Source: an uncultured Lentisphaerota bacterium (GTDB taxonomy: Bacteria; Verrucomicrobiota; Kiritimatiellia; CAIQIC01). From it: a stretch of DNA of 52,963 nt. Of this stretch, positions 17,087 through 24,798 are shown one piece after another. The translations under genes and the position numbers were made by a program. Where the stretch lies: assembly GCA_903912445.1 (NCBI GenBank), contig CAIWHP010000223.1, forward strand, positions 1 to 52,963, in the 5' to 3' direction. Position 1 is the first letter of the stretch; each line of letters starts with the position of its first letter. The notes under the pieces were generated by a model that worked only from the letters and a program-made list of their open reading frames with translations, ran no database searches and had not been told where the DNA came from.

Positions 17087-18408
17087 GCCAAGTGACCCAA
17101 TCGGTGATCGTCCACCCGGCCAAGTCGTTCGGGGGGCACCTGCGGCAGCCGCCGGGCGACAAGAGCATCTCGCACCGCATCGCCATGCTGTCCGCGCTGG
17201 CCGATGGCGAGACCGTGGTGAAGAACTTCCTGCCCAGCGAGGATTGCGTGAACACGCTGCGCGCGATGGAGGCGCTCGGCGCGCGCATCCACTCCAACGA
17301 CGCCGGCGACCTGGTCATCAACGGCACCGCCGGCAAGGCCCTGGAGCCGGCCAACCCGCTCGACCTGGGCAACTCCGGCACCAGCATGCGCCTGCTCGCC
17401 GGCTTGATGGCGGGCTTCCCGATCAAGGTCGAGATGACCGGCGACGAGTCGCTGCGCTCGCGGCCGATGAGCCGGATCAAGGCCCCGCTCGAGGAGATGG
17501 GCGCGCAGATCGAACTGCTCGGAGCCAACAACTGCGCGCCGCTGCGCATCACCGGCGGCGGCCTCAAGGGCATCACCTACGCGCTGCCGATGGCGTCGGC
17601 GCAGGTCAAGAGCTGCGTCCTGCTCGCCACGCTCTACGCCGAGGGCACCACGGTCATCATCGAGCCGCGCCCGACGCGCGACCACACCGAGCGTCTGCTG
17701 CAGTCGCTGGGCGTGCCGATGACGGTGGACGGCCTGCGCATCACGCTCCACGGCTTCGGCGCGAAAGGCCCGGCGCTGCTGGCGCGCGAGTGGACCGTGC
17801 CGGGCGATTTCTCCTCGGTCGCCTTCTGGATGGTCGCCGCCGCCGCGCGCCCCGGGGCGCGGCTGACGCTCGACCACGTGGGCCTCAACCCGCGCCGCAC
17901 GGCGCTGCTCGACGTGCTCCGGCGCATGGGCGCGCGCGTCACGCTCACGCCCGAACAGCGCCTCGATGCCGAGCCGGTCGGCACGATCGTCATCGAGGGC
18001 GTCGGCCTGCGCGCGACCGAGGTCGGCGGCGACGAGATCCCGAACCTGATCGACGAGCTGCCGGTCATCGCCGCGGCCGGCGCGCTGGCCGAGGGCGAGA
18101 CCGTGATCCGCGACGCCGCCGAGCTGCGCGTCAAGGAATCGGACCGCATCGCCGCGATGGCCCTCAACCTGCGGCTGCTCGGCGTCGATGTCGAGGAGCG
18201 CCCGGACGGGATGTGCATCCGCGGCCCGGCCAAGCTGCAGGTCGGCGGCGGCGTCCGCAGCTACGGCGACCACCGCATCGCGATGGCGATGGCCGTGCTG
18301 GCGCTCTCCGCGCCGGAGCCGGTCTGCATCAACAACGTCAGCTGCGTGCAAACCTCCTATCCCAACTTCTGGGTGGACCTCAAGGCGCTCGGCGGCCATG
18401 TCGAATAA
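17083..18408 (+). CDS. aroA: 3-phosphoshikimate 1-carboxyvinyltransferase (EPSP synthase)
   Basis: EPSP synthase transfers enolpyruvyl from PEP to shikimate 3-phosphate. The 441-residue length is normal. The N-terminus shows LRQPPGDKSISHRIAMLSALA, the PGDKS lysine motif, then LDLGNSGTSMRLLAGL (GNSGT motif), ESLRSRPM, QVKSC, VPGDFSSVAFW, DEIPNLIDELPVIAA, ELRVKESDRI and YGDHRIAMA. These cover all expected substrate-binding segments of both inverse beta-alpha domains. The GNSGT loop has serine where class II glyphosate-tolerant enzymes carry other changes; I draw no tolerance conclusion. The ATG overlaps the tyrA stop by four bases, and the C-terminus overlaps the cmk start by eleven bases. Confidence 0.97.
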   Translation: MSQVTQSVIVHPAKSFGGHLRQPPGDKSISHRIAMLSALADGETVVKNFLPSEDCVNTLRAMEALGARIHSNDAGDLVINGTAGKALEPANPLDLGNSGTSMRLLAGLMAGFPIKVEMTGDESLRSRPMSRIKAPLEEMGAQIELLGANNCAPLRITGGGLKGITYALPMASAQVKSCVLLATLYAEGTTVIIEPRPTRDHTERLLQSLGVPMTVDGLRITLHGFGAKGPALLAREWTVPGDFSSVAFWMVAAAARPGARLTLDHVGLNPRRTALLDVLRRMGARVTLTPEQRLDAEPVGTIVIEGVGLRATEVGGDEIPNLIDELPVIAAAGALAEGETVIRDAAELRVKESDRIAAMALNLRLLGVDVEERPDGMCIRGPAKLQVGGGVRSYGDHRIAMAMAVLALSAPEPVCINNVSCVQTSYPNFWVDLKALGGHVE

Positions 18409-19084
18409 ACCGGTCACCGTGGTCGCGATTGACGGCCCGGCCGCGTCGGGCAAATCCACCGTCGCCCGCGCGACGGCGCAGGCGCTCGGCTGGGTCTACG
18501 TGGACTCCGGCGCGCTCTACCGCGGCGTGACGTGGAAGGCGCTGCGCGAGAACGTGGACACGCGCAAGCCCGCGGACGTCGCCGCGCTCCTCCCGCAGTT
18601 CGCGTGGGAGTTTTTCGACGACCACCGCGCGATCCGCTTCACCATCGCCGGCGAGGACCCCGGCCAGCAGCTCCGCTCCGAGCTCGTGCGCGAGGCCGTC
18701 AGCGACATCGCCACCGTGCCGGAAGTGCGCGCCTTCATCGTCGGCGAGCTGCGCAAGATGACGGAGTTCGGCCCGCTCGTCATGGAGGGCCGCGACATCG
18801 GCTCGGTGGTGTTCCCGGACACACCGTTCAAGTTCTATCTCGACGCCAACCCGGTGGAGCGCGCGCGCCGGCGCGCCGCCGAGCTCGCGCAGGCCGAGGG
18901 CCGCGGCGACCTCGACCAGGTGCTCTCCTCGCTGACGCGGCGCGACCAGAAGGACAGCGGCCGCAAGACCGCGCCGCTGCAGATCCCGCTCGGCGCGCGG
19001 GTGATCGACTCGACGCAGCTGCAGGTTGCCGACGTCGTCGCGCTGATCCTCGGCGAGCTGCGCCGGGCGGGGGTCGCGCCATGA
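18398..19084 (+). CDS. cmk: Cytidylate kinase
   Basis: CMP kinase phosphorylates CMP and dCMP. The 228-residue product has the P-loop IDGPAASGKSTVA, then LGWVYVDSGALYRG, the large NMP-binding insert, VMEGRDIGSVVFPD, KFYLDANPVERARRRA, the LID region RDQKDSGRKTAPL and VIDSTQLQV. Length and motif order fit the bacterial long form. The ATG at 18398 lies inside the aroA end and is preferred over a longer frame that translates aroA out of phase. The aroA-cmk adjacency is common in bacteria. The stop overlaps the plsC start in an ATGA. Confidence 0.95.
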   Translation: MSNKPVTVVAIDGPAASGKSTVARATAQALGWVYVDSGALYRGVTWKALRENVDTRKPADVAALLPQFAWEFFDDHRAIRFTIAGEDPGQQLRSELVREAVSDIATVPEVRAFIVGELRKMTEFGPLVMEGRDIGSVVFPDTPFKFYLDANPVERARRRAAELAQAEGRGDLDQVLSSLTRRDQKDSGRKTAPLQIPLGARVIDSTQLQVADVVALILGELRRAGVAP

Positions 19085-19719
19085 TGCTCAGCGATCACCC
19101 CAGCCAGCGTTCCTACAACCGCTTCCGGCGCTTGTGTAAGTTTGTGCTGGTCCTCTGGAACCGGTTCAGCTCGCGCGGCGCGGAGCACGTCCCCGCCGCC
19201 GGCGGCTGCGTCATCTGTGCGAACCATGCCAGCTTCCTCGATCCGCCCGTCGTCGGCGTCGGCGTCGGCCACCGCCAGGTCCGGTTCATGGCGCGCGACA
19301 CGCTGTTCAAGGGCCGCTTCATGAGCTGGCTGCTGCCGGCCATCGGCGTCATCGCGCTCGACCGCACGCGCGGCGACATCAGCGCGTTGCGCAACGCGAT
19401 CCAGAGCCTGAAGAGCGGCGCGGTCATCGGCCTGTTCCCCGAGGGCACCCGCTCGCCCGATGGCCAGCTGCAGGAGCCGAAGGGCGGCGTCGGGTTTCTG
19501 ATCGCCAAGGCCGGCGTGCCGGTGGTGCCCGCCTACATCAACGGCACTTTCCGCGCCTATCCGAAAGGCGCGCGCTTCATCCGGCCCAGCAAGGTGTCCA
19601 TCACCTACGGCCCGCCGATCTCGCCCGCCGAAGTCGCCGCGCTCGCGGAGCAGGACGAGGGCTATGCCCAGATCGCCCGGCTCGTCATGGCCCGCATCGC
19701 CGCGCTGCGGCCGCAGTGA
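19081..19719 (+). CDS. plsC: 1-acyl-sn-glycerol-3-phosphate acyltransferase
   Basis: PlsC acylates lysophosphatidic acid to phosphatidic acid in membrane phospholipid synthesis. The 212-residue protein carries the acyltransferase motif I NHASFLDPP (NHx4D), motif II around IGVIALDRTRGD, motif III GLFPEGTRSPDG and motif IV VPVVPAYING. It starts MMLSDHPSQRSYNRF and has a short hydrophobic stretch (KFVLVLWN), fitting a monotopic inner-membrane enzyme. The start overlaps the cmk stop by four bases, ending the six-gene operon. The cmk-plsC adjacency occurs in several phyla. Substrate chain length is not deducible. Confidence 0.93.
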   Translation: MMLSDHPSQRSYNRFRRLCKFVLVLWNRFSSRGAEHVPAAGGCVICANHASFLDPPVVGVGVGHRQVRFMARDTLFKGRFMSWLLPAIGVIALDRTRGDISALRNAIQSLKSGAVIGLFPEGTRSPDGQLQEPKGGVGFLIAKAGVPVVPAYINGTFRAYPKGARFIRPSKVSITYGPPISPAEVAALAEQDEGYAQIARLVMARIAALRPQ

Positions 19720-19810
19720 GCCCGGGGCGCGCGGAGTTCGGGCTTGCGGCGGGCCGCGAATTGCGGCACGTTGGCGCGGCCGCCGGTGGGCGGAACAACG
19801 AAGGGACCTT

Positions 19811-20701
19811 ATGCAAAAGTCAGCACACGCCGTTCGGAACCCGGACCGTCGGAAGCTCCTCAAGCACGCACTCGGCGGCGCCGCCACGCTGGCCGCGCTG
19901 CGCGCCGTCGCCGCGGACGGGCCGGCGCAGGGCAAGGGCCGCATCAGGCAGACGGTCTGCCAGTGGTGCTTCGGCGGGCTGACGAAGACGGCGGAGGCGA
20001 AGGAAAAGTTTTACGAAGCCGTCGCCGCGCTGGGCATCAAGGGCGTGGACCTGACGGGGCCGGGCGACTGGCCGGCGATGAAGAAGCACGGGCTGGTGTG
20101 CTCGATGGTCGGCTCCCACGGCATCGGCAAGGGTTTCAACCGGAAGGAAAACCATGCCGAGTGCATGGCGGCCGTGAAGAAGGGCATCGACCAGGCCGCC
20201 GAGCACGGCTGGAAGAATGTGATCTGTTTCTCCGGCAACCGTGCGGGCCTTGGCGACGAGGAAGGCGCCAAGAATTGCATCGAGGGGCTCAAGCAGGTGA
20301 TCGGGTACGCGGAGGAGAAGCAGGTCACGCTCTGCATGGAACTGCTGAACTCCAAGCGCAACCACAAGGACTACCAGTGCGACCACACCGCGTGGGGCGT
20401 GGCGGTCTGCAAGGGCGTCGGCAGCCCGCGCATGAAGCTGCTCTACGACATCTACCACATGCAGGTCCAGGAGGGCGATGTCATCGCCACGATCAAGGAA
20501 AGCATCCAGTACATCGGCCACTTCCATACCGCCGGCGTGCCGGGCCGCAACGAGCTCGACGAGACGCAGGAGCTGGATTATCCGCCGATCATGCGGGCGA
20601 TCGCCGACCTGAAGTTCGAGGGCTTCGTCGGCCAGGAGTTCATCCCCAAGCGCGACGCGCTCACGTCGCTCGCGCAGGCCGTGAAACTCTGCGACGTGTG
20701 A
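19811..20701 (+). CDS. Tat-signal sugar-phosphate isomerase/epimerase-like (hydroxypyruvate isomerase family) protein
   Basis: This 296-residue protein begins with an RR-containing export signal (NPDRRKLLKHALGGAATLAALR), so it is likely Tat-exported. It then follows the xylose-isomerase-like TIM barrel of hydroxypyruvate isomerase. Visible metal-ligand candidates are the Glu of LCMELLNSKRNHKDY, the Asp of LLYDIYHMQ, the His of GHFHTAGVPGRNELD and the Glu of GQEFIPKRD. The GVPGRNELD and YDIYHMQ segments are characteristic of the Hyi group. An exported isomerase of this group probably acts on periplasmic carbohydrate, but the substrate is unknown. AAGGGACC precedes the ATG. It stands alone between the aro operon and a promoter-led operon. 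Confidence 0.88.
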   Translation: MQKSAHAVRNPDRRKLLKHALGGAATLAALRAVAADGPAQGKGRIRQTVCQWCFGGLTKTAEAKEKFYEAVAALGIKGVDLTGPGDWPAMKKHGLVCSMVGSHGIGKGFNRKENHAECMAAVKKGIDQAAEHGWKNVICFSGNRAGLGDEEGAKNCIEGLKQVIGYAEEKQVTLCMELLNSKRNHKDYQCDHTAWGVAVCKGVGSPRMKLLYDIYHMQVQEGDVIATIKESIQYIGHFHTAGVPGRNELDETQELDYPPIMRAIADLKFEGFVGQEFIPKRDALTSLAQAVKLCDV

Positions 20702-20735
20702 GCCCCGGCGCCGGGAACCCGGCTTTTCTGGGAGC

Positions 20736-20763
20736 TTGACCTCGGGCGGGTTGGCCTTATACT
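20736..20763 (+). promoter_or_regulatory. Candidate promoter upstream of the HAD-like gene and mazG
   Basis: TTGACC (20736-20741), 16 bp, TATACT (20758-20763), 35 bp before the ATG at 20799. Both hexamers match sigma-70 consensus at five positions. It is the best-looking promoter in the window. Confidence 0.65.
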
Positions 20764-20798
20764 CCGCCGGCTGTTCGACCTACTGACAGGAGATCCAG

Positions 20799-21509
20799 AT
20801 GCCTACGAAAGACGAAAAGAAAACAGATGCCGTGAACCCGACGGTTTCGCCCAATGCCTTGATCGTGGAGCTCGAAGGCGCGCTCACGGGCGGCCGGCGC
20901 ACTCTGTTTGACACTCTCAAGAAGCTGCTCAAGAAGGAAAAACTCAACCTCGACGAGGTGACCTTCATCCGCCGCGGCATCGGCCTGGCGCCGCTGGACG
21001 CGATCCCGGAGCTGATCGAGGCCCTCGAGGGCGACGGCGTCTCCACCGACAAGATGCAGGCCGCGTTGCTCGAAGCGCTGAAGTCCGGCGAAGCCGCCTT
21101 GGCGCTCGCCCCGGTCCTGCGCAAGCTGATCGAAGCCGCCCGGAAGCAGAATATCCCGGTCGTCGCCGTCTCGTGCCTGCCCGCCGAGGTCGCCGAGGCC
21201 CTGCTGCAGAAGTCCGGGCTGGAAGAGCTCGGCGTCAAGCTGCACGTCGTCAAGAGCGCGGCTGCGTGCTGCCCGGGCAAGAAGGACTGGCAGGAAGTCT
21301 GCCGCATCTTGACCCGCATCCCGCGCCACTGCTTTGCGCTCGTCAGCACCGGCACCGCGTGCCACACCGCCCTGAGCGTGGACCTGCGCGTGATCGCCGT
21401 CGCCGACGAATTCACGGTCGCGCAGGATTTCGGCGGCGCGGAAGCGGTCTATGACACGGCCGCCGACTTCGACCTCGACGACCTGTTCGCCCGCATGCCG
21501 GCGGCTTGA
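20799..21509 (+). CDS. Possible degenerate HAD-like protein
   Basis: I do not firmly recognise this 236-residue protein. Its layout suggests the haloacid dehalogenase fold. NALIVELEGALTGG stands where motif I (hhhDxDGxL) would be, so the nucleophile Asp would be Glu. IPVVAVSCLP stands near motif II, HCFALVSTGTAC near motif IV, and RVIAVADEF near the C-terminus. A cap-like helical insert fills residues 40-110. If the reading is right, the usual phosphatase nucleophile is absent and the protein is inactive or has another function. The N-terminus is charged and hydrophilic, so it is cytoplasmic. It has an AGGAG site, its own promoter, and lies 13 bp before mazG. Confidence 0.6.
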   Translation: MPTKDEKKTDAVNPTVSPNALIVELEGALTGGRRTLFDTLKKLLKKEKLNLDEVTFIRRGIGLAPLDAIPELIEALEGDGVSTDKMQAALLEALKSGEAALALAPVLRKLIEAARKQNIPVVAVSCLPAEVAEALLQKSGLEELGVKLHVVKSAAACCPGKKDWQEVCRILTRIPRHCFALVSTGTACHTALSVDLRVIAVADEFTVAQDFGGAEAVYDTAADFDLDDLFARMPAA

Positions 21510-21522
21510 GGCCGCGCGCCAC

Positions 21523-22410
21523 ATGACCGCGCGCCCCCAGCCGCAACCGACGCGCGCCCAGCGCGCCAGCGCGGAAGCCCTCACCCGACTGCTCGCCATC
21601 ATGGCGCGCCTGCGCGCGCCCGGCGGGTGCCCGTGGGACCGCGAGCAGACGCACGCCAGCATCAAGCCGAACCTCATCGAGGAGAGCTACGAAACGCTCG
21701 ACGCGATCGATTCCGGCGACCCGCAGAAGCTCAAGGAAGAGCTGGGCGATGTCTTGCTCCAGGTGGTCTTCCACGCGCAGATGGCCGCCGAGCGCAAGGC
21801 GTTCAACTTCGGCGACGTCGCCAACATTCTCTCCGCCAAACTCGTCCGCCGCCACCCGCACGTCTTCGGCGCGGTCAAGGTCTCCGGCTCCGGCGAGGTC
21901 CTGAAAAACTGGGAGCAGATCAAGCGCGGCGAGAAGAAAGCCGCCAAGGAATTTCCCTCCGTCGTCGCCGGTATCCCGCGCCATCTGCCCGCGCTGCTCA
22001 AGGCCGAGCAGGTCCAGCGCAAGGTTTCGCGCGTCGGCTTCGACTGGAAAACCGTCGCGCCCGTCGCCGCGAAAGTGGAGGAGGAACTCGCCGAGGTCCG
22101 CCACGCCGTCGCGCGCCGCAAGCCCGCGGAAGTGCGCGAGGAGATCGGCGACCTCCTCTTCGCCGTCGTCAACCTCGGCCGGTTTCTGGGCCACAGCGCC
22201 GAGGAAGCGCTCGATGGCACCATCAACAAGTTCATCCGCCGCTTCCAGGAGATCGAGCGTCGTCTGCACGCGCAGCAGCGCGAGATGACCAAGTGCTCGC
22301 TCGCCGAACTCGACGCGATCTGGGAACAGATCAAGCGCGAGGAAAAAAAGCAGAAGCGCGCCCCGCGCGCACGCCGAACAGCGCAGCGTAACGCCAAGAC
22401 GCGACGGTAA
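21523..22410 (+). CDS. mazG: MazG nucleoside triphosphate pyrophosphohydrolase
   Basis: MazG hydrolyses (d)NTPs to NMP and pyrophosphate and limits non-canonical nucleotides. The 295-residue protein has the two-domain form. The N-terminal module has LRAPGGCPWDREQTHASI, IEESYE and KEELGDVLLQVVFHAQMA, giving the ExxE...ExxD metal ligands. It is followed by RRHPHVFG. The second module has VEEELAEVRHA and REEIGDLLFAVVNLGRFLG. The C-terminus ends in a Lys/Arg-rich tail after LDAIWEQIK. The ATG at 21523 is 13 bp after the previous stop, so the two genes form an operon. Confidence 0.95.
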   Translation: MTARPQPQPTRAQRASAEALTRLLAIMARLRAPGGCPWDREQTHASIKPNLIEESYETLDAIDSGDPQKLKEELGDVLLQVVFHAQMAAERKAFNFGDVANILSAKLVRRHPHVFGAVKVSGSGEVLKNWEQIKRGEKKAAKEFPSVVAGIPRHLPALLKAEQVQRKVSRVGFDWKTVAPVAAKVEEELAEVRHAVARRKPAEVREEIGDLLFAVVNLGRFLGHSAEEALDGTINKFIRRFQEIERRLHAQQREMTKCSLAELDAIWEQIKREEKKQKRAPRARRTAQRNAKTRR

Positions 22411-22449
22411 CGCGGAAGGCGCGCAGGTCTTTGCGGTGCAGGGCTGCCC

Positions 22450-23676
22450 TCAACGGACGGCTTTTGGACTCACGTCTTTCCCGTACACCGCAAACCAGAG
22501 GGTGCCGATTGCGCCGCACGCCGTCGCGGCCAGCAGGTTGATGATCGGCGCCATGCTCCACAGCCACGCGCCGCCGAACGCGGCGAGCGCGACGATCACA
22601 TCGCGGATCAGGTAATACAGCCCGAACGTCGCGGCGCGCGCGTCCGCCGGCGCGAGGTCGAGGATCATGGACTTGCGCGTCGGCTCGCCGAATTCCTTCA
22701 GGCCGCGCAACACGAACGCCACCACCAGCATCGGAAAGCTGCGCGCGAACAGCAGCACCAGCGGGAACGCCGTGAAGAAGATGAACGTGATGACCACGAA
22801 CGGCTTTTTCGCGCCGCGGTCGGCAAAGCGCGCCACTGGCAGGTAAATCAGCGCCGCGGTCGTCATCTCGATCGCCGCCAGCACGCCGAACTGTACCGCC
22901 GTAAGGCCGTGTAACTGCATGGCCCATACGACGACGAAGGCGTAGGGGATCTGTTCGCAGAAGCGGATGAGGATGTCGGAGAGCAGCAGGCTGCGCAGCG
23001 CGGGATCAAAGCGCTTGAACAGGCGCAGCGGCGGCAAGGTTTCCTTGGCTGCCCCCGGCGGATCCTCCGGGATGAACGCGAGCACGAGGGCGATGCCGGC
23101 GAGGCACAGCAGCGCCGCCGCGCCGAATGCGATGCGCAGGCCCGTCACGGTGCCGAAGCCCGCGAGCAGCGCGCCGCCGGCGAGCGGGCCGAGCGCCATC
23201 GGGAGGCGCCGCACGAGCGAGTGCAGGCTGACGCCCAGCACGTGCTGGTGCGGCGGCAGGACGCGGCTGACGAGGCTCATGATCGCCGGCAGCGTCACCG
23301 CCGACCACGCGATGAAGAACACCGCGCCCAGCAGCACCGCCCACCAGCGCGGCACGGCGAGCACGATGACAAAGCCGAGCAGCGCGAGCAGGTTGAACGC
23401 GACCAGCGCGCGGCGGTGGCCCCAGCGGTCGCTGGCCCAGCCGCCGGGCAGCGAGTACAGCGCGCCGAGCAGGTTCTGCAGGCCGCTGAGCGCGCCGATG
23501 ACGAAGTTCGAGCCGCCGAGCGCGAGCAGGTAGATCGGCAGGAACCGCTCGCCGATGCGCTCGCCCATGCCGACGCAAATCACCATCGCGAGCATGGCGC
23601 CCATGCTCGCGTTCAGCCCGAGGCGCGCGGCCATCCTCCGCCCACCCGCCGCCAGCTTGTCGGGGCCTTCCGCCAT
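22450..23676 (-). CDS. Major facilitator superfamily transporter
   Basis: This 408-residue integral membrane protein has about twelve hydrophobic segments. The MFS loop 2-3 motif appears as GGWASDRWGHRRALV (the GxxxDRxGRR signature), with a matching LPVARFADRGAKKP in the second half. The second-half repeat GLKEFGEPTRKSMILDL resembles MFS members annotated as drug or sugar efflux, but no substrate can be named. The ATG at 23674-23676 gives MAEGPDKLAAG before the first helix. A longer frame that translates the upstream palindrome is not favoured. It is convergent with mazG and divergent from cvpA. Confidence 0.9.
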   Translation of the reverse strand: MAEGPDKLAAGGRRMAARLGLNASMGAMLAMVICVGMGERIGERFLPIYLLALGGSNFVIGALSGLQNLLGALYSLPGGWASDRWGHRRALVAFNLLALLGFVIVLAVPRWWAVLLGAVFFIAWSAVTLPAIMSLVSRVLPPHQHVLGVSLHSLVRRLPMALGPLAGGALLAGFGTVTGLRIAFGAAALLCLAGIALVLAFIPEDPPGAAKETLPPLRLFKRFDPALRSLLLSDILIRFCEQIPYAFVVVWAMQLHGLTAVQFGVLAAIEMTTAALIYLPVARFADRGAKKPFVVITFIFFTAFPLVLLFARSFPMLVVAFVLRGLKEFGEPTRKSMILDLAPADARAATFGLYYLIRDVIVALAAFGGAWLWSMAPIINLLAATACGAIGTLWFAVYGKDVSPKAVR

Positions 23677-23703
23677 GCGTTCACTATGCCGCAGGCTGCC
23701 GGG

Positions 23704-23722
23704 TTTTCCAATGTTTTGGAAA
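23704..23722. repeat. Single TTCCAA/TTGGAA palindrome, copy 4
   Basis: TTTTCCAATGTTTTGGAAA carries the same outer arms as the other arrays, but I see only one copy here. It lies 28 bp upstream of the MFS transporter ATG. Confidence 0.7.
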
Positions 23723-23797
23723 TGGATACAAGTTGCCGGGCGGCACGGCAAGGGTGCCAGGCCATCTACCCGGCATGGCAATGACGACAGCCGGTTG

Positions 23798-23832
23798 ACC
23801 CCCGCTACCTAGCGTGGCTAGGTAGCGGGGGT
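23798..23832. terminator. Perfect 16-bp hairpin between divergent genes
   Basis: ACCCCCGCTACCTAGC (23798-23813) and its exact complement (23817-23832) are separated by a GTG loop. Only a short TT follows on the plus strand. The position between two divergent genes is unusual for a terminator. It could end a small RNA, insulate the two promoters or bind a protein as DNA. Confidence 0.45.
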
Positions 23833-24050
23833 TTCACGGTTGTGAGGAAGGCGACAGAGCTGTTGAGGGGTGGGGGGAGAGCACGAGGGCGGAGGCTCGC
23901 GGGCAAACTTGCGGTGTGGAAAAGTGAGGGTGGGCGGACGGACCAGCCGTTGGCGCTGGCGCGGACGCGGCGCATGCGTTTCTTCGGCTTGCCGGGCACA
24001 CGGCGCGGGAGTAGGCTCACGCAGGTGAAAATAAGCGGGCGGAGGCAAGC

Positions 24051-24710
24051 GTGAACGGGTTTAATGCGGTGGACATCGTGGCGGCGGTGTGGCTGCTGGT
24101 CGGCCTGTGGCGCGGCGTGCGGCAGGGGTTTGCCGGCGCGCTGCTGCGGCTGCTCGCGGTCGCCGCGGCGGTGGGGGTCGGCCTGCTGGGCTACGCGTGG
24201 CTTGGCGCAAAGATGTCGGGCTCCGGTCGGATGGAGGGGGCGGCGGGCGACCTGCTCGCATTTTTTCTCATCACGGTTGCGGTCTATGCCGTGCTCCGCC
24301 TGCTCGGGATGCTGCTCAAGAACACGCTGACCTTCGCGTTCAAAGGGCGCTTGGAGCCGGTCGGCGGCGGCCTTGTCGGGCTGCTGGTTTCGGCGTGTGT
24401 CGTCATCCTGCTGCTGTTGCTGGCGGGACAATGGCCGCAGCCGCAGATGCAGCGGTGGTTCGCCGAGGAAGCGTGGTGCGGGCGGCTGGTGGCGGAGCAG
24501 CTCGGCCCGGGCTGGCAGCAGCTGGCGCAGCGCTACCCGGCCCTCCGGCTGCCGGAAGGCGCCGCGCTGGAACCGCTCGACACCACCGTGCAGGACGTGC
24601 AAGCTGACGCGGCGCAGGCGGTCACGAAGACGGGGAAGGCCGTCGATAAGCAAGTGAAGCGTGCGAAGCAACGCGTGAACGACGCCGTGGTGGAAGGCAC
24701 CAAGAAGTAA
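24051..24710 (+). CDS. CvpA family inner-membrane protein
   Basis: This 219-residue protein resembles CvpA, an inner-membrane protein needed for colicin V production and envelope functions. It has four hydrophobic segments: DIVAAVWLLVGLWRGVRQGFAG in the classic CvpA N-terminal region, then LLAVAAAVGVGLLGYAWL, LLAFFLITVAVYAVLRLLGMLL, and LVGLLVSACVVILLLLLA. After these comes a hydrophilic helical tail rich in Lys, Ala and Val (about residues 175-219). The GTG start at 24051 follows GGAGG with good spacing. It is 88 bp upstream of dnaG and may be co-transcribed. Confidence 0.85.
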   Translation: MNGFNAVDIVAAVWLLVGLWRGVRQGFAGALLRLLAVAAAVGVGLLGYAWLGAKMSGSGRMEGAAGDLLAFFLITVAVYAVLRLLGMLLKNTLTFAFKGRLEPVGGGLVGLLVSACVVILLLLLAGQWPQPQMQRWFAEEAWCGRLVAEQLGPGWQQLAQRYPALRLPEGAALEPLDTTVQDVQADAAQAVTKTGKAVDKQVKRAKQRVNDAVVEGTKK

Positions 24711-24798
24711 AACCTGAAACGTGAGACCGGAAACCTGAAGCTTCGGCTGGCGGGCGTCAAAAAATGAAGTTCAGGTCTTAAGTTCCGAATTGTTCCCC

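Larger units (their letters stand above)
23677..24050. other. Intergenic region between the MFS gene and cvpA
   Basis: This 374-bp divergent region holds one copy of the recurrent palindrome (23704-23722) and a perfect 16-bp-stem hairpin (23798-23832). I see no convincing gene: the short frames here have skewed Arg/Gly composition and no ribosome-binding site. GGAGGCAAGC at the right end serves the cvpA start. Confidence 0.6.

Noticed and set aside
23842-24054. Short Arg/Gly-rich open frame before cvpA
   Set aside because: Low-complexity composition and no start signal, and it overlaps the cvpA ribosome-binding site region.
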